A stretch of DNA of 52,278 nucleotides, from positions 1 through 52,278 of the forward strand of contig VCMS01000435.1 in assembly GCA_022539475.1 (NCBI GenBank), written 5' to 3'. Below, piece by piece: positions 21,407-32,946 of this stretch. The notes beneath the pieces are model-generated. The model made no database searches. It was given only the letters and a program-made list of their open reading frames with translations, and was not told the DNA's origin. Origin of the DNA: Gracilaria domingensis. Taxonomy: Eukaryota > Rhodophyta > Florideophyceae > Gracilariales > Gracilariaceae. Every line of letters starts with the position of its first letter. Position 1 is the first letter of the stretch. The position numbers and the translations under genes are program-made.

Positions 21407-22828
21407 GTGTCGTCGGGTGTGAGTATCGGCAATGATTCCAAGTTGCAGTCTGTTGGTCACGGAAGTGTGGAGCTCGATCTGACAGTTGAAGGGTCCAACG
21501 TAAGTGCAAGCTAAAGCAGGTGGTACACGTGCCCAACTTACGGTACCACTTGTTGTCTGTGTCACAGATTTGTGATCTGGGATGCACGGTAGTGTTTGAT
21601 AAAGAAAAGGTATGTGTGTACAAGGGGTCAAAAGTGGTTGCCGTTGGGCGCGCGTCAAAGACCTGTACTACCTTTGCACTGCTGCAGACAGTTCACGGAC
21701 ACGGACAGTGCGCTTGTGTCAGACTTGTCTCTTTGGCATGCTCGAATGGCTCATGTGAATGTGGAAGGCATCAAGCAGATGGCTCGAAATGGGTTTTGTC
21801 AGGTCTGAATGTGGATGTGGCTCAGAAGGTGGATGTGTGTGGCTCATGTGTAGTGGGCAAAGCAACCCGTGCTCCGACTCCCAAGCAAGGGGGGAACGAG
21901 CTGAACACGTACTGGACCTGGTACACTCTGATATATCGGGTCCAGTGAACGTGAAGTCCTTGGGAGGCTCGCACTACTTTGTCACATTCATCGATGACCA
22001 CAGCCGTTACTGCTTCTTGTACATGCTCAAGACGAAGGATGAGGTGTTCCGGATGTTCATCAAGTGGCTCAGGTTTGTGGAGAACCAGATGGGCAGGAAG
22101 TGTTAACCATCACCGCTCGCAAAGTGTGTTGCGTGCATTGCGCACTGACAACGGTGGTGAGTACTTGTCCAATCGGTTTCCCGAAACTGGAGCAGTACGG
22201 TATTGAGCATCAGCGAACTGTGCCTACAATCCACAGCAGAACGGGCTTGCCGAGAGGTTCAATCGCACACTCATGGACTTGGTCAGGTCAATGTTGCATC
22301 ACAAGAATGTGCCAAAAAGCTTTTGGGCTGAGGCTCTGAATGTTTCTGTGTATGTGCGCAACAGAGTGACCTGCAAGCGCTTCCGAGTGACGTGACTCCG
22401 TTTGAGCTGTGGCATGGACAGAAGCCTGATCTGAGCAATCTGCGTGTGTTTGGTAGCCGTTGCTGGTACAAGGTGGTTGATCACAAGTTGAAGAAGCTGG
22501 AAGAGCGTGCAGTGGAAGCCATCTTCATTGGGTACACTTCAGGCTCCCACGGATACAAGTTGTGGGACAGCCAGAAAAGAAGGTGATTGTGTCACGAGAT
22601 GTGAGGTTTGACGAGTGCTCTGGAACTGAAAGTGACTAGCACTCTGAACACGAGGACTACGCGGATATCGACTTGGTCGACAAGTCGGAGCTGCTGAAGC
22701 CTCAACCTCTGACACATCCACCCATGATTCTGAAGATGACCTTCTGCACCAGCTTCTCACGAGAGTACCACGAATGCCAGTACGGATGAACACACCACAC
22801 CAGACGCCCATGATGAGCCAGGAGTGCC
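21407..22828 (+). pseudogene. Family A copia pol fragment (protease to integrase C-terminus)
   Basis: It begins inside the protease domain (VSSGVSIGND) and continues through the HHCC finger, the integrase core and the acidic Ser/Asp-rich linker, ending near the QDE stretch. Many one-base losses break the frame (for example near 21499, 21651, 21690, 22101 and 22374). It is a different copy from the fragment at 1-2411 because both contain integrase. Its 5' edge is a B LTR end; its 3' edge switches to an inverted leader at a short shared sequence, AGTG. Confidence 0.85.
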
Positions 22829-23268
22829 AAAGATATGCCTTCACCACTTAACCCAATCTGGCCTCTTGCAAGAACTTGCGCGACCTCGAAACTGCAGCTA
22901 CTATGACAAACCAAGGTACGCTCCTAACGAGCAGACAATAATGCCCACACGCGGCCTGATCCTGAAAAGGAGGTCAGTCTTCGGTACGTCGCCTTCCCGC
23001 TCAACCGAAGTTGCACGGATCAAAAGCTCGTTTCGGTTTGCCTTCACCACAGATCAAGAACCCGACACAAAGTCAGGTCAACAACAACAAGGGTGAGCCA
23101 CCCAAGTCCAACAGTGCGTCACGGCACCCCGTCCACTTCAGCACTCGCGGTACTACCAGGTCTTCCGACCGACACCGTTATCCGCCACGAGGGACCGGTG
23201 GGAGCCCGATAGAGAGCACGTCCGCTTTGGTTCAAGTCGCAAGACTAACGTCCCGGATTGCTCGGATC
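22829..23268 (-). repeat. Diverged A/B-type leader fragment, inverted
   Basis: In minus sense this is the leader section from near the LTR (GATCCGAGCAATCC) to TGAAGGCATATCTTT at the start of the structured block. It is more diverged from the A and B leaders than they are from each other in places, and may represent another subfamily. It lacks the first 180 or so bases after the primer site, so it joins the LTR fragment at 23269 without a primer site. Confidence 0.65.
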
Positions 23269-23470
23269 TGATAGAGGTTATACCTGGAAAGGGAAGGTTG
23301 AGAGAAAAGATGGGGGGAATGAAAGGAAGTTCGCCAGCTCTGGCTCGGAATTTACTTGGAGGTGCTCGAGTCACCGCTTATATAGAACTACTTTGCGCAA
23401 CCATCGCAAACCTCCAACTCCAAGCAATACCTAAACCACTAGCTAGAGACACTCGATACTACCAATCATC
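23269..23470 (-). repeat. Family A-like LTR fragment (U5 to U3 edge)
   Basis: It starts TGATAGAGG on the plus strand (the LTR 3' end in minus sense) and runs through the TATA box to CCAATCATC. There it switches into RNase H with the bases ATC shared. The LTR end is slightly diverged (TGATAGAGGTTATACCTGG). Confidence 0.8.
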
Positions 23471-26400
23471 GCCTCCTTGGTGCCAGAGCACAAGCTCACG
23501 TACTCAGCCTCTGCACTCGACAGAGCAACTACCTCCTGTTGACGAGACGACCACGACACAGCACCACCGCACATCATGAACAAGTATCCACTAGTGGACT
23601 TGCGGTTGGTAACGTCGCCAGCCCAGTCAGAGTCCACATAGCCGTGCAGTTGCAAATCAGTGCTGGAGCCATACGTCAACCCGAACGTGTAGTGCCATTG
23701 AGGTAGCGAAGAACACGCTTGACCGCCTTCCAGTGAGTGTTCCCGGCTTCTCAACATACTTGGCCAGCTTAGCCACAGCATATGAGATGTCTGGACGAGT
23801 TCCCACAGAAGATACATGAGGCAGCCAATCGCCTGACGATACGGTACATGCGTGAGCACTTCCTCTTCAACAGACAAGTCNNNNNNNNNNNNNNNNNNNN
23901 NNNNNNNNNNNNNNNNNNNNNNNNNNNNNNNNNNNNNNNNNNNNNNNNNNNNNNNNNNNNNNNNNNNNNNNNNNNNNNNNNNNNNNNNNNNNNNNNNNNN
24001 NNNNNNNNNNNNNNNNNNNNNNNNNNNNNNNNNNNNNNNNNNNNNNNNNNNNNNNNNNNNNNNNNNNNNNNNNNNNNNNNNNNNNNNNNNNNNNNNNNNN
24101 NNNNNNNNNNNNNNNNNNNNNNNNNNNNNNNNNNNNNNNNNNNNNNNNNNNNNNNNNNNNNNNNNNNNNNNNNNNNNNNNNNNNNNNNNNNNNNNNNNNN
24201 NNNNNNNNNNNNNNNNNNNNNNNNNNNNNNNNNNNNNNNNNNNNNNNNNNNNNNNNNNNNNNNNNNNNNNNNNNNNNNNNNNNNNNAGTCAAGTACAGCT
24301 CTCGCTTGGTTCTGTCTCGATGGATTTCAAATCCAAGAACCATGCGAGCTTCTTTGAGGTCCTTCATGCGGAAACGACTTGACAGCTCTGCCTTCACACG
24401 TTCCACGGTTTTCATGCTCGGACTCGCAATCAGCAAGTCGTCAACATACAGAGCAATGATAACCAAGAAACCCAGTATGATCCCGGTGTAGACACACTCG
24501 TCTGCGTCATTCGGCTTGAGGTGCATTTCACCAACAAGGAAGGCGTATATCTTGGCGTGCCACTGTCTTGGTGCTTGTCTAAGCCCATAGATCGCTTTCT
24601 TCAGTCGGCACACCAAGTCCTCCTTTCCCTGCTGTGTGAATCCCATTGGCTGCTCCATGTACACTGTCTCGTCAAGGTCACCGTTCAGAAAGGCAGTCTT
24701 CACATCCATCTGGTGCAAGTGGAAGTCTCGTACGGCAGTCACTGACAGGATCATTCTGATGGATGTGAACTTCACCACAGGTGCATAAGTCTCTGAGAAG
24801 TCCACACCCTCGATCTGCAGGAAGCCTCTTGCAACCACACGAGCCTTGTAACGCACTGTCGGTTCACCAGATGACGAAGCCTCATACTTTTGTACATACA
24901 CCCACTTGGACGAAATCACGTTGCTGTCTGCTGGCCTTGGCACTAGATCCCATGTGTCATGCTCCATCAATGACTCGTACTCACTCTTCATCGCCTTCTT
25001 CCAAGCTTCGGAATCAGGACGTGACACTGCGTCACCGTACGACGAAGGAGTATCATCACTGGCTGTAAGGAAAGCACTGGCACCACGCCACCACGAGGAT
25101 GGCGTCTTTCTCTGACGTGTGGATCTACGAAGGGGCTGCGTCTCTGTCACTTCCGGCTCATCTTGTGGAACTGGTGTGGTGTCTTCATCCGTACTGGCAT
25201 TCGTGGTACTCTCATGAGAAGCTGGTGCAGAAGGATCATCTTCAGAATGATCGGCGGATGTGTCGGAGGTTGGGGCTTCAGCAGATACCGACTTGTCGAC
25301 CAAGTCGATATCCGCATAGTCCTCGTCTTCAGAGTGCTCGTCACTTTCAGTTGCAGAGCACTCGTCAAACCTCACATCTCGTGACACAATCACCTTCTTC
25401 TTCTGGCTGTCCCACAACTTGTACCCGTGGGAGCCTGAAGTGTACCCAATGAAGATGGCCTCCACTGCACGCTCTTCCAGCTTCTTCAACTTGTGATCAA
25501 CCACCTTGTACCAGCAACGGCTACCAAACACACGCAGATTGCTCAGATCAGGCTTCTGTCCATGCCACAGCTCAAACGGAGTCACGTCACTCGGAAGCGC
25601 TTTGCAGGTCACTCTGTTGCGCACATACACAGAAACATTCAGAGCCTCAGCCCAAAAGCTTTTTGGCACATTCTTGTGATGCAACATTGACCTGACCAAG
25701 TCCATGAGTGTGCGGTTGAACCTCTCGGCAAGCCCGTTCTGCTGTGGATTATAAGGCACAGTTCGCTGATGCTCAATACCGTACTGCTCAAGCTTTTCGG
25801 AGAACCGATTGGACAAGTACTCACCACCATTGTCAGTGCGTAATGCACGCAACACACTCTTGCGAGCGGTGATGGTTAACACTTTCCTGCCCATCTGGTT
25901 CTCCACAAACCTGAGCCACTTGATGAACATCCGGAACACCTCATCCTTCGTCTTGAGCATGTACAAGAAGCAGTAGCGGCTGTGGTCATCGATGAATGTG
26001 ACAAAGTAGTGCGAGCCTCCCAAGGACTTCACGTTCACTGGACCCGATATATCAGAGTGTACCAGGTCCAGTACGTGTTCAGCTCGTTCCCCCCCTTGCT
26101 TGGGAGTCGGAGCACGGGTTGCTTTGCCCACTACACAAGAGCCACACACATCCAGCTTCTGAGCCACATCCACATTCAGACCTGACACAACACCGTTTCG
26201 AGCCATCTGCTTGATGCCTTCCACATTCACATGAGCCATTCGAGCATGCCAAAGAGACAAGTCTGACACAAGCGCACTGTCCGTGTCCGTGAACTGATCT
26301 GCAGCAGTGCAAAGGTAGTACAGGTCTTTGACGCGGCGCCCAACGGCAACCACTTTTGACCCCTTGTACACACATACCTTTTCTTTGTCAAACACTACCG

Positions 26401-27496
26401 TGCAGCCCAGATCACAAATCTGTGACACAGACAACAAATGGTACCGTAAGTTGGGCACGTGTACCACCTGCTTTAGCTTGCACTTACGCTTGGACCCTTC
26501 AACTGTCAGATCGAGCTCCACACTTCCGTGACCAACAGACTGCAACTTGGAATCATTGCCGATGCTCACACCCGACGACACCTTTGTCTCGTACGTTTGG
26601 AACATTGAGTCATCATAAGTCATGTGCGCAGTAGCTCCAGAGTCAACAATCCAGTCACTGTTAGTGGCCTTGTCGGCACCATTCGCAATGAGGCATACAA
26701 AGTCAGAATCGCTGCCGCCCGTACCTTGCTCATCGTTGAGCGCGGTATGTACACTTGGGTGAGCAGCATCGATCTGATCCTTGTTAGCCCCATCACGTTG
26801 CTTTTTGAAACAGTTCTTCTGGATATGACCCTTTATGCCACAATAGTAACACACAACCGACTTCAATGACTTCCTACGAAACTGGCGTCCCAAGAGTGCA
26901 GCATCACCACCGGACTCCTCCTTGGCACGATCACTCATACGTTGCTCTTCTTGCAATAGACGGCTCTTCACAAACTCCATGGTGAGTTCGCGATCTCCGA
27001 TCGTGGTGTCAATTGCAACAATGAGGTGCTCAAAACGATCCGGAAGTCCACATAGAGCAGCCATAGCAATGTCCTCTTCTTCAACGTTGACGTCCATACT
27101 CTTGAGGTCGGAGGCCAAGTGCCGAACACGATTGATGAATTGCAACATCTTCTCGTCCTCGCGCATTTTGACAGAGTAGAAAGCACGTCTGGCGTTGATT
27201 CGGTTCAGAAGAGTCTTACGTTGAAACACATTGCAAATGGCCTTCCATGCGTCAGCAGCAGTCTCGATGTCTCGAATGTGATCCAAGTGCTCGTCGGCAA
27301 GCGTGAGTCCAATGATAGCTCTAGCCCTTTCGTCGCGGATTTGCCACTTTACCAGTTCCTCTTCATCCGTGGGTGCAGAAGTGGTGAGATGGTTCTTGAG
27401 GTCTTTCAGTGCAAGTACATACTGAATCTTCTGCTTCCAAGTATGGAAGTTATCCTCACCCAACTTCTCGATCTTGAGCCCACTAAACGAGTCCAT
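23468..27496 (-). pseudogene. Copia Gag-Pol polyprotein, copy 3 (3' truncated, gapped)
   Basis: This is the best-preserved gag and 5' pol in the window. From the ATG at 27496 the frame is open without a break through Gag (zinc knuckle CX2CX4HX4C, residues 216-229), protease (DSGA), integrase (HHCC, D482/D555/E591) and reverse transcriptase (YVDD at 1017-1020), until the run of N at 24286. Gag keeps the base lost in copies 1 and 2. After the gap, RNase H resumes with small indels and stops at the GAGGC codons near 23471, where a deletion joins it to an LTR fragment. The RNase H end, purine tract and most of U3 are gone. This copy could make Gag and perhaps protease and integrase, but not a complete replication set. 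Confidence 0.9.
23881..24286. other. Assembly gap (406 N)
   Basis: The flanking sequence matches copy 4 at 33685 and 33770, where only 84 bases separate the two edges. The gap is therefore about 320 bases longer than needed for an uninterrupted copy. It is either a placeholder size or hides an insertion. Confidence 0.95.
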
Positions 27497-28724
27497 GATG
27501 TAAGAGAGGAACTGCAGCGAACCAGATAATGCGGTGGCAGACAGGCGGCAATAGCAAACGACAGCGGTAAACAACAACAGCAAACAACAACAAACAACAA
27601 CAAACAACAATAACAACAAACAACAACAACAATAAAGATGAATAGTCGGGTGCAAAAGGAACTAAGATTCCTGGTACCCTAGGGAGTCGGACCCCTGACC
27701 CCCGGAGACTCTCCGGGTAAGAAACGACTTCTGCAGTCTACCTCCTCCTGCGTTCTAGGAGAAGGTGCGTCGCTCTCTACGAGACTTCCAGAGGATGGTT
27801 AATGACCGAAGATATGCCTTCACCAAGTAAAACCCTCTCTGGTCTCTTGCAAGAACTTGCGCGACCCTGAAACTGCAGGTACTATGACAAACCGAGGTAC
27901 GCTTCTAGCAAGCAAACAATGAAGTTCACAAGCGGCCTGATCCTAAAAAGGAGGTCAGCCTACGACACGTCGCCTCCCCGCACCACCGAAGCAGTACGGA
28001 TCAAAAGCTCGTTTCAGTTTGCCTTCGCCACAGATCAAGAACCCAACACAAAGTCAGGTCAGCAACAATAAAGGTGGACCACCTCCTGTCCAGTGCAGTA
28101 CGTCACGGCACCCCGTCCACAAATGCCCCCGCGAAGAATACCAGGTCTTTCGACCGACACCGTTATCTGCCCCTAAGGACCGGTGGGAAACTCGCAAGAC
28201 GGAACAAATGCTTTGGTTCAAGCCGCCAGACTAACGTCCCCGATTGCTCGGATCAACCGCTCGTCGCACCGAAACTCAAGTGATCACCACACCTGCCGAG
28301 CACACACGCAGTGCACGGACTTCAACAGAAACGAATGCTGAGCACAACACACAAGTGCACAGACTTCAACAACACAAGGTCCTCAACCTCTCGGATCAGA
28401 ACCCACAAAGACGACGTGGGGATCCCAACAATAATAACAGAGGGAGACCAAACGAAGCGGATAGCGATCGACAACACGGGCAACAACGAGCGCCCAAACA
28501 CAATCACGATAGAAAGTCAACGTCGAACCACCACCAACAAAACGCCCTCAGGGAGGAACGAACGACCGAAAGAAGAAAGTCAACACCGACCAACGATACG
28601 GTCAACACACCCGACGCAACGGAGAAGGGAACGAAAGGGAAAACAGCGAAGCGGATGAACGGCGGTGAGGGAGAGCGGCGAGAATCAGCGGCGAGAGGGA
28701 ACGATAACGGCAGAGGTCAGCGGG
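27497..28724 (-). other. Leader of family A copy 3
   Basis: It is nearly identical to the leaders of copies 1 and 2: TTG/TTTG repeat before gag, structured block at 27647-27829, then the pyrimidine-rich section (as read in sense) to the primer site. Confidence 0.8.
27647..27829 (-). ncRNA. Conserved structured leader RNA element, copy 3
   Basis: Same block and hairpins as in copies 1 and 2, minus orientation. Confidence 0.6.
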
Positions 28725-28739
28725 GCTGGGCCCATAACC
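28725..28739 (-). other. Primer-binding site, copy 3
   Basis: In sense it reads GGTTATGGGCCCAGC, next to the 5' LTR. Confidence 0.85.
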
Positions 28740-29522
28740 TGATAGAGGTTGAAGCTGAAAGGGAAGGTTGAAGAAAGGATGGGGAATGAAGGGAAGTTCG
28801 CCAGCTCTGGCTCGGAATTTACTTGGAGGCGCTCGAGTCACCGCTTATATAGAACTACTTTGCGCAACCATCGCACAACTCCAACTCCAAGCAATACCTA
28901 AACCACTAGCTAGAGACACTCAATACTACCAATCATCTTCTAACATAACATGGTAACACTGCCACACTATCATGACAGCTTACAACAACAAAGCACAACA
29001 ACGCACAACAGTGCACAACCGTGCACATCAAGTTACGTGCCTACACATAACCATGACCATGCACAGATTCACATAGTGCCAACACACTGTAATCCGTACA
29101 CGCCACCATAACAGTTACGTACAAGCTCACCAACTAACACGTCACCACAAACTCACTCCAAGTCCTACGTCACCAACAATACCACAGTGTAAACCTCTTG
29201 ACAGCGCATCTACTCTTCACCATAGTGCCAAAGTCACATGAAGCTGTCCTACATGTCCACGTACATACGTGTGTACCCTGTGCATCATGTACAGTATGCC
29301 CAGTGTACTAGCTACACACGTGTACCCCGGAAACAACCCATTAGCGCCACAACACTTGTACAACCACAATGCATATGACCATTTGCAGTAGCCAATCAGA
29401 AGCCCGTTTCACGTTGAGTTTGCGCAGAGGCGCATATGCGCTTTTCCAACGGCACCCTCCAAAACAGCCCATGCTCCCCAGCACTTTGGTTTTCAGTGAC
29501 AGCACAGGGTCAACATCCAACA
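28740..29522 (-). repeat. 5' LTR of copy 3
   Basis: It runs from TGATAGAGG to CATCCAACA on the plus strand and is almost identical to the other A LTRs. The bases beyond it (TCCCC) do not match the bases before the left LTR fragment at 23268, so no target duplication is preserved. Confidence 0.9.
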
Positions 29523-29934
29523 TCCCCAACACCAGTCAGTCACATCAACAGGTGAACCACCCCTGTTCGATGCGTACGTCACGGCACCCGTCACTTCAGC
29601 ACTCGCGTAACCAGGTCTCGACGACACGTTATCTGCCCGAAGGACCGTGGAGCCGCTCGACAGCGCGTCCGAATGTTCAAGCCGCCAGACTACGTCCCGA
29701 TTGCTCGGATCAACTGATCGTCGCACGACCAGTGATCACCACACTGCGAGCACCAGGCAGTGCCGACTTCAACGAAACGAATGCTGGCACAACACACAGT
29801 GCACAGACTTCAACGACAACGGTACTCACCCTCGGATCAGAACCGCAAACACGAACGGGATCACAAAACGAAACAGAGGCAAACCAAGCGGATAGCGATC
29901 GACGAAACGAAATGAACTAGAACCAACAGTGTGA
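29523..29934 (-). repeat. Decayed family B leader fragment
   Basis: It matches the inverted B leader at 40270-40710 (GGTGAACCACCCCTGTTCGATG, then GATAGCGATCGACGAAA). About one base in fifteen is missing, mostly one of a repeated pair, with almost no substitutions. It ends at the start of a family C LTR. There is no coding capacity. Confidence 0.75.
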
Positions 29935-30611
29935 TGTTGGATGGTGTCGATGCCTGCAGTCCTTGAATTGCTCCAAGTACCTGGAACCAAGTTGCAGGGA
30001 CATGCACTTGGGTACCCTCGCGCGAAAGCGCATATGCGCCTCTCCGTAACCCACGTGATACTGCAATATGATTGGCTACTGCAAATGCGTATATGCAACG
30101 TAGTGTGGACAAGTGACCTGGCTGTATGGGCAGGAGTGGCGGATGCACAAGTGTGCGCTGTGATTGCTGAAGTGTGCTAGTGCTGGCCAGTTATGCAGTA
30201 GCTGAGAATGTGCGAATACAGGCTATCAGGCGCTTTGCTCTATGTGCGATTCTAGGCTAGTACGAAGGATTTGGAGCGAATGTGCGATTCTGAGCTGCGC
30301 GAGGGGTTTGTTGCGCCAGATGGAAATGTTGATTTTAGAGCGATTTGGATCATGGAGTTGCATTGGATTTGGCGCGGTTGATTAGTTGTTTGAATTCGTA
30401 TGTGATTTGCGCGCGCTTCGTGTCAAGGTGTACACTTGACAGCGTGTGCTGTTATGTCTCATTCAGCGACGGCGGCGGTGCGCGTTAGTACTAGTAGGTT
30501 GCGATCGTCCCGTTCACTAAACTCGGTTGAAGGTGGCTACCCCTTTGTTTGTCTTACCTATCTTGTTCACATCTTTTCCTTTCTACTGTCTAACCTGCGT
30601 TCGTTACGTTA
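29935..30611 (+). repeat. Family C 5' LTR
   Basis: It starts TGTTGGATGGTG and ends CGTTCGTTACGTTA, just before a variant primer site. It is homologous to the inverted solo LTR at 42421-43149, which fixes both ends. It shares with family A the palindrome GCGCATATGCGC (30028-30039) and TGATTGGCTACTGCAAATG, but little else. Unlike most LTRs it ends TA rather than CA. Confidence 0.8.
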
Positions 30612-30626
30612 GGTATGGCCCAGAGC
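30612..30626 (+). other. Primer-binding site of family C (variant or damaged)
   Basis: GGTATGGCCCAGAGC aligns with GGTTATGGGCCCAGC of families A and B with two one-base losses. The position directly after the LTR is correct. The losses may be decay or sequence error, because this region has other deletions. Confidence 0.6.
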
Positions 30627-31303
30627 GTCGACTCTTCGCAGACGTCACGCTCTTCTACTAATTCTCGTTGGATTCTACGAAGTTTTGTTTCTTGCGACAG
30701 GTACGCGTTGCGAGCGAGCGAGCGAGCGAGCGAGCAGAAGGACCCGCTGATTTCCGCAAGCGACTAGCAGGGCTAACTGGTGAACGCATATCTTTGGCTA
30801 CTAACCTCCTGGACGTCTCGTACGGATTGTAAGCCCCTCGCTCTGAAGTACGCAGAGCAGGGTAGGTAAGAAGAATTCGTGCCTACCTGGAGAGAGTAAC
30901 CAGGGACCAGAGGTTCGGACCTCTAGGGTAACCGGATATTAGATCCTGCCAGTGGACCCGCTGCTTCTCTTCTTCTTCTTCTTGTTTCCGGGTTGAGTTC
31001 TGTCTCACCCGTGAGTATACTCAGGCGTCGAGTACCCGAACTCCGCCTGTGATCGCGTACGGGACGCGTCCGACGAGCGTGTAGACCTGGTTACACGGTC
31101 TCCGCTGGCGCCCTCGCTGTTGAGTGTTGAGAATACTCCACTCCAGCCTTTACCTCTTGTGTAACTGAAGCGTTGATTCCTCTTCCGCTTCTTTGTTTGT
31201 TTCTTTGAGCTTTGCTTTTCACTTCCGAGCTGGTTCTCTACTTTCTTGGCTTGGTTACTACCTGGTTTGCCGATTCCGACTGTGTTCCTCAGGCTCTTTT
31301 GTC
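30627..31303 (+). other. Leader of family C
   Basis: It holds a (GCGA)n microsatellite (about 30711-30735), the conserved structured block (30777-30960), a TTC run (about 30969-30985) and a pyrimidine-rich stretch up to the gag ATG. There is no sign of coding function. Confidence 0.7.
30777..30960 (+). ncRNA. Conserved structured leader RNA element, family C version
   Basis: It starts CTGGTGAACGCATATCTTTGG with ACTAACC and CTGGACGTCTCGTA. It then has the hairpins GCTCTG/CAGAGC, CCTGG/CCAGG and AGAGGT/ACCTCT, and ends with CTAGGGTAACCGGATATTAG and GGACCCG. The stems differ in sequence from A/B but keep pairing, which supports a conserved RNA fold. Confidence 0.6.
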
Positions 31304-32151
31304 ATGTCTGACTCCGAAAAGGAAACGGATACCACTCTGGTGTGAAGATTCCTCGCTTCCATGGCAAGCGTGGTGAGGATTACGCACTCTGGAGGCATCG
31401 ACTTCGTGCCGCCTGTCGCATCAAAGGTGTCTGGAATGTGGTTAACACAGATACTGAGCAGTCTATTTCAACTGAGACGACCGCTACTGATGGTCAGGGA
31501 TCCTCTGTGATGCCATTCGCACGTTATCCAAACGCGAGAAGGCTTGCGGAATCATCATCTGTGCACTTGGTGATGCTCCTTTACGTGTGGTTATGGACGT
31601 GGATGACGATCCGGCAAAGATGATCAAGTTGCTGGATGCACGCTATGCTTCGAATCGCACGGTGTCTAGGATTGCTGTTCAGACCCAACTATTCCGTATG
31701 ACATACAATGGGCAGAACATGTCCGAATACGTTGACCAATTCACGGCTCTGTTCTCGCAGTTGGATCGTATGGGCAAGGATGCTGCCATCCCGAATCTCA
31801 CAAAGCTCCAATGTTGTTGGCTTCTATTGATCCGCAGAGCTCACTGGAGTCCACGGCTGCAGCATTACGTACCAAGGAGATCTCTGAGTTAACGTGGGAC
31901 TATGTTGCTACCACCCTCATTGATGAATACAATGCACGTCACATGACTACTGGTCGCAGTCGCAGCCGAAAGAAAGGAAAGGGAAGAGGTTCCAACAAGT
32001 CTCATGGTACCTCCTCTATCACACATCATCGAGACGGTAATGATTCGGATGATGTCTGGCACATGACTTCAGCAGCAGTGACGTACGATTGTCAATGCAA
32101 AGATCGTGCTTGAAGACATCCTGACCATTGCTCAGGCACTCCGTCTGAGGC
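31304..32151 (+). pseudogene. Family C copia gag fragment
   Basis: The ATG at 31304 (MSDSEKET) follows a leader, but a stop interrupts after 13 codons and the frame shifts again near 31345, 31540, 31600 and 31810. The pieces together resemble copia Gag: KIPRFHGKRGEDYALWRHRL near the start, LLDARYASNRTVSRIAVQTQ in the middle, and a basic Lys/Arg/Ser/Gly-rich C-terminal part near 31960-32000. No zinc knuckle is present before the sequence ends at the inserted or recombined LTR of copy 4 at 32152. Family C pol is not in this window. Confidence 0.75.
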
Positions 32152-32926
32152 TGATAGAGGTTGAAGCTGAAAGGGAAGGTTGAAGAAAGGATAGGGGAAT
32201 GAAGGGAAGTTCGCCAGCTCTGGCTCGGAGTTTACTTGGAGGCGCTCGAGTCACCGCTTATATAGAACTACTTTGCGCAACCATCGCACAAGTCCAACTC
32301 CAAGCAATACCTAAACCACTAGCTAGAGACACTCAATACTACCAATCATCTTCTAACATGACATGGTAACACTCCCACACTATCATGGCAGCTTACAACA
32401 ACAAAACACAACAGTGCACAACAGTGCACAACAACTTACGTGCCTACACATAACCATGACCATGCACAGATTCACATAGTGCCAACACACTGTAATCCGT
32501 ACACGCCACCATAACAGTTACGTACAAGCTCACCAACTAACACGTCACCACAAACTCACTCCAAGTCCTACGTCACCAACAATACCACAGTGTAAACCTC
32601 TTGACAGCGCATCTACTCTTCACCATAGTGCCAAAGTCACATGAAGCTGTCCTACATGTCCACGTACATACGTGTGTACCCTGTGCATCATGTACAGTAT
32701 GCCCAGTGTACTAGCTACACACGTGTACCCCGGAAACAACCCATTAGCGCCACAACACTTGTACAACCACAATGCATATGACCATTTGCAGTAGCCAATC
32801 AGAAGCCCGTTTCACGTTGAGTTTGCGCAGAGGCGCATATGCGCTTTTCCAACGGCACCCTCCAAAACAGCCCATGCTCCCCAGCACTTTTGGTTTTCAG
32901 TGACAGCACAGGGTCAACATCCAACA
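32152..32926 (-). repeat. 3' LTR of copy 4
   Basis: It runs from TGATAGAGG to CATCCAACA on the plus strand. It differs from the right LTR by small changes, including a lost ACAACGCACAAC section in the GTGCAC zone near 32400. Confidence 0.9.
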
Positions 32927-32938
32927 CCCCCCCTCTGT
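32927..32938 (-). other. Polypurine tract, copy 4
   Basis: ACAGAGGGGGGG in sense orientation, next to the 3' LTR. Confidence 0.82.
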
Positions 32939-32946
32939 CACTGACT

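Noticed and set aside
30711..30735. (GCGA)n as a regulatory element
   Set aside because: A simple microsatellite in the C leader, not seen in other families; nothing supports a function.
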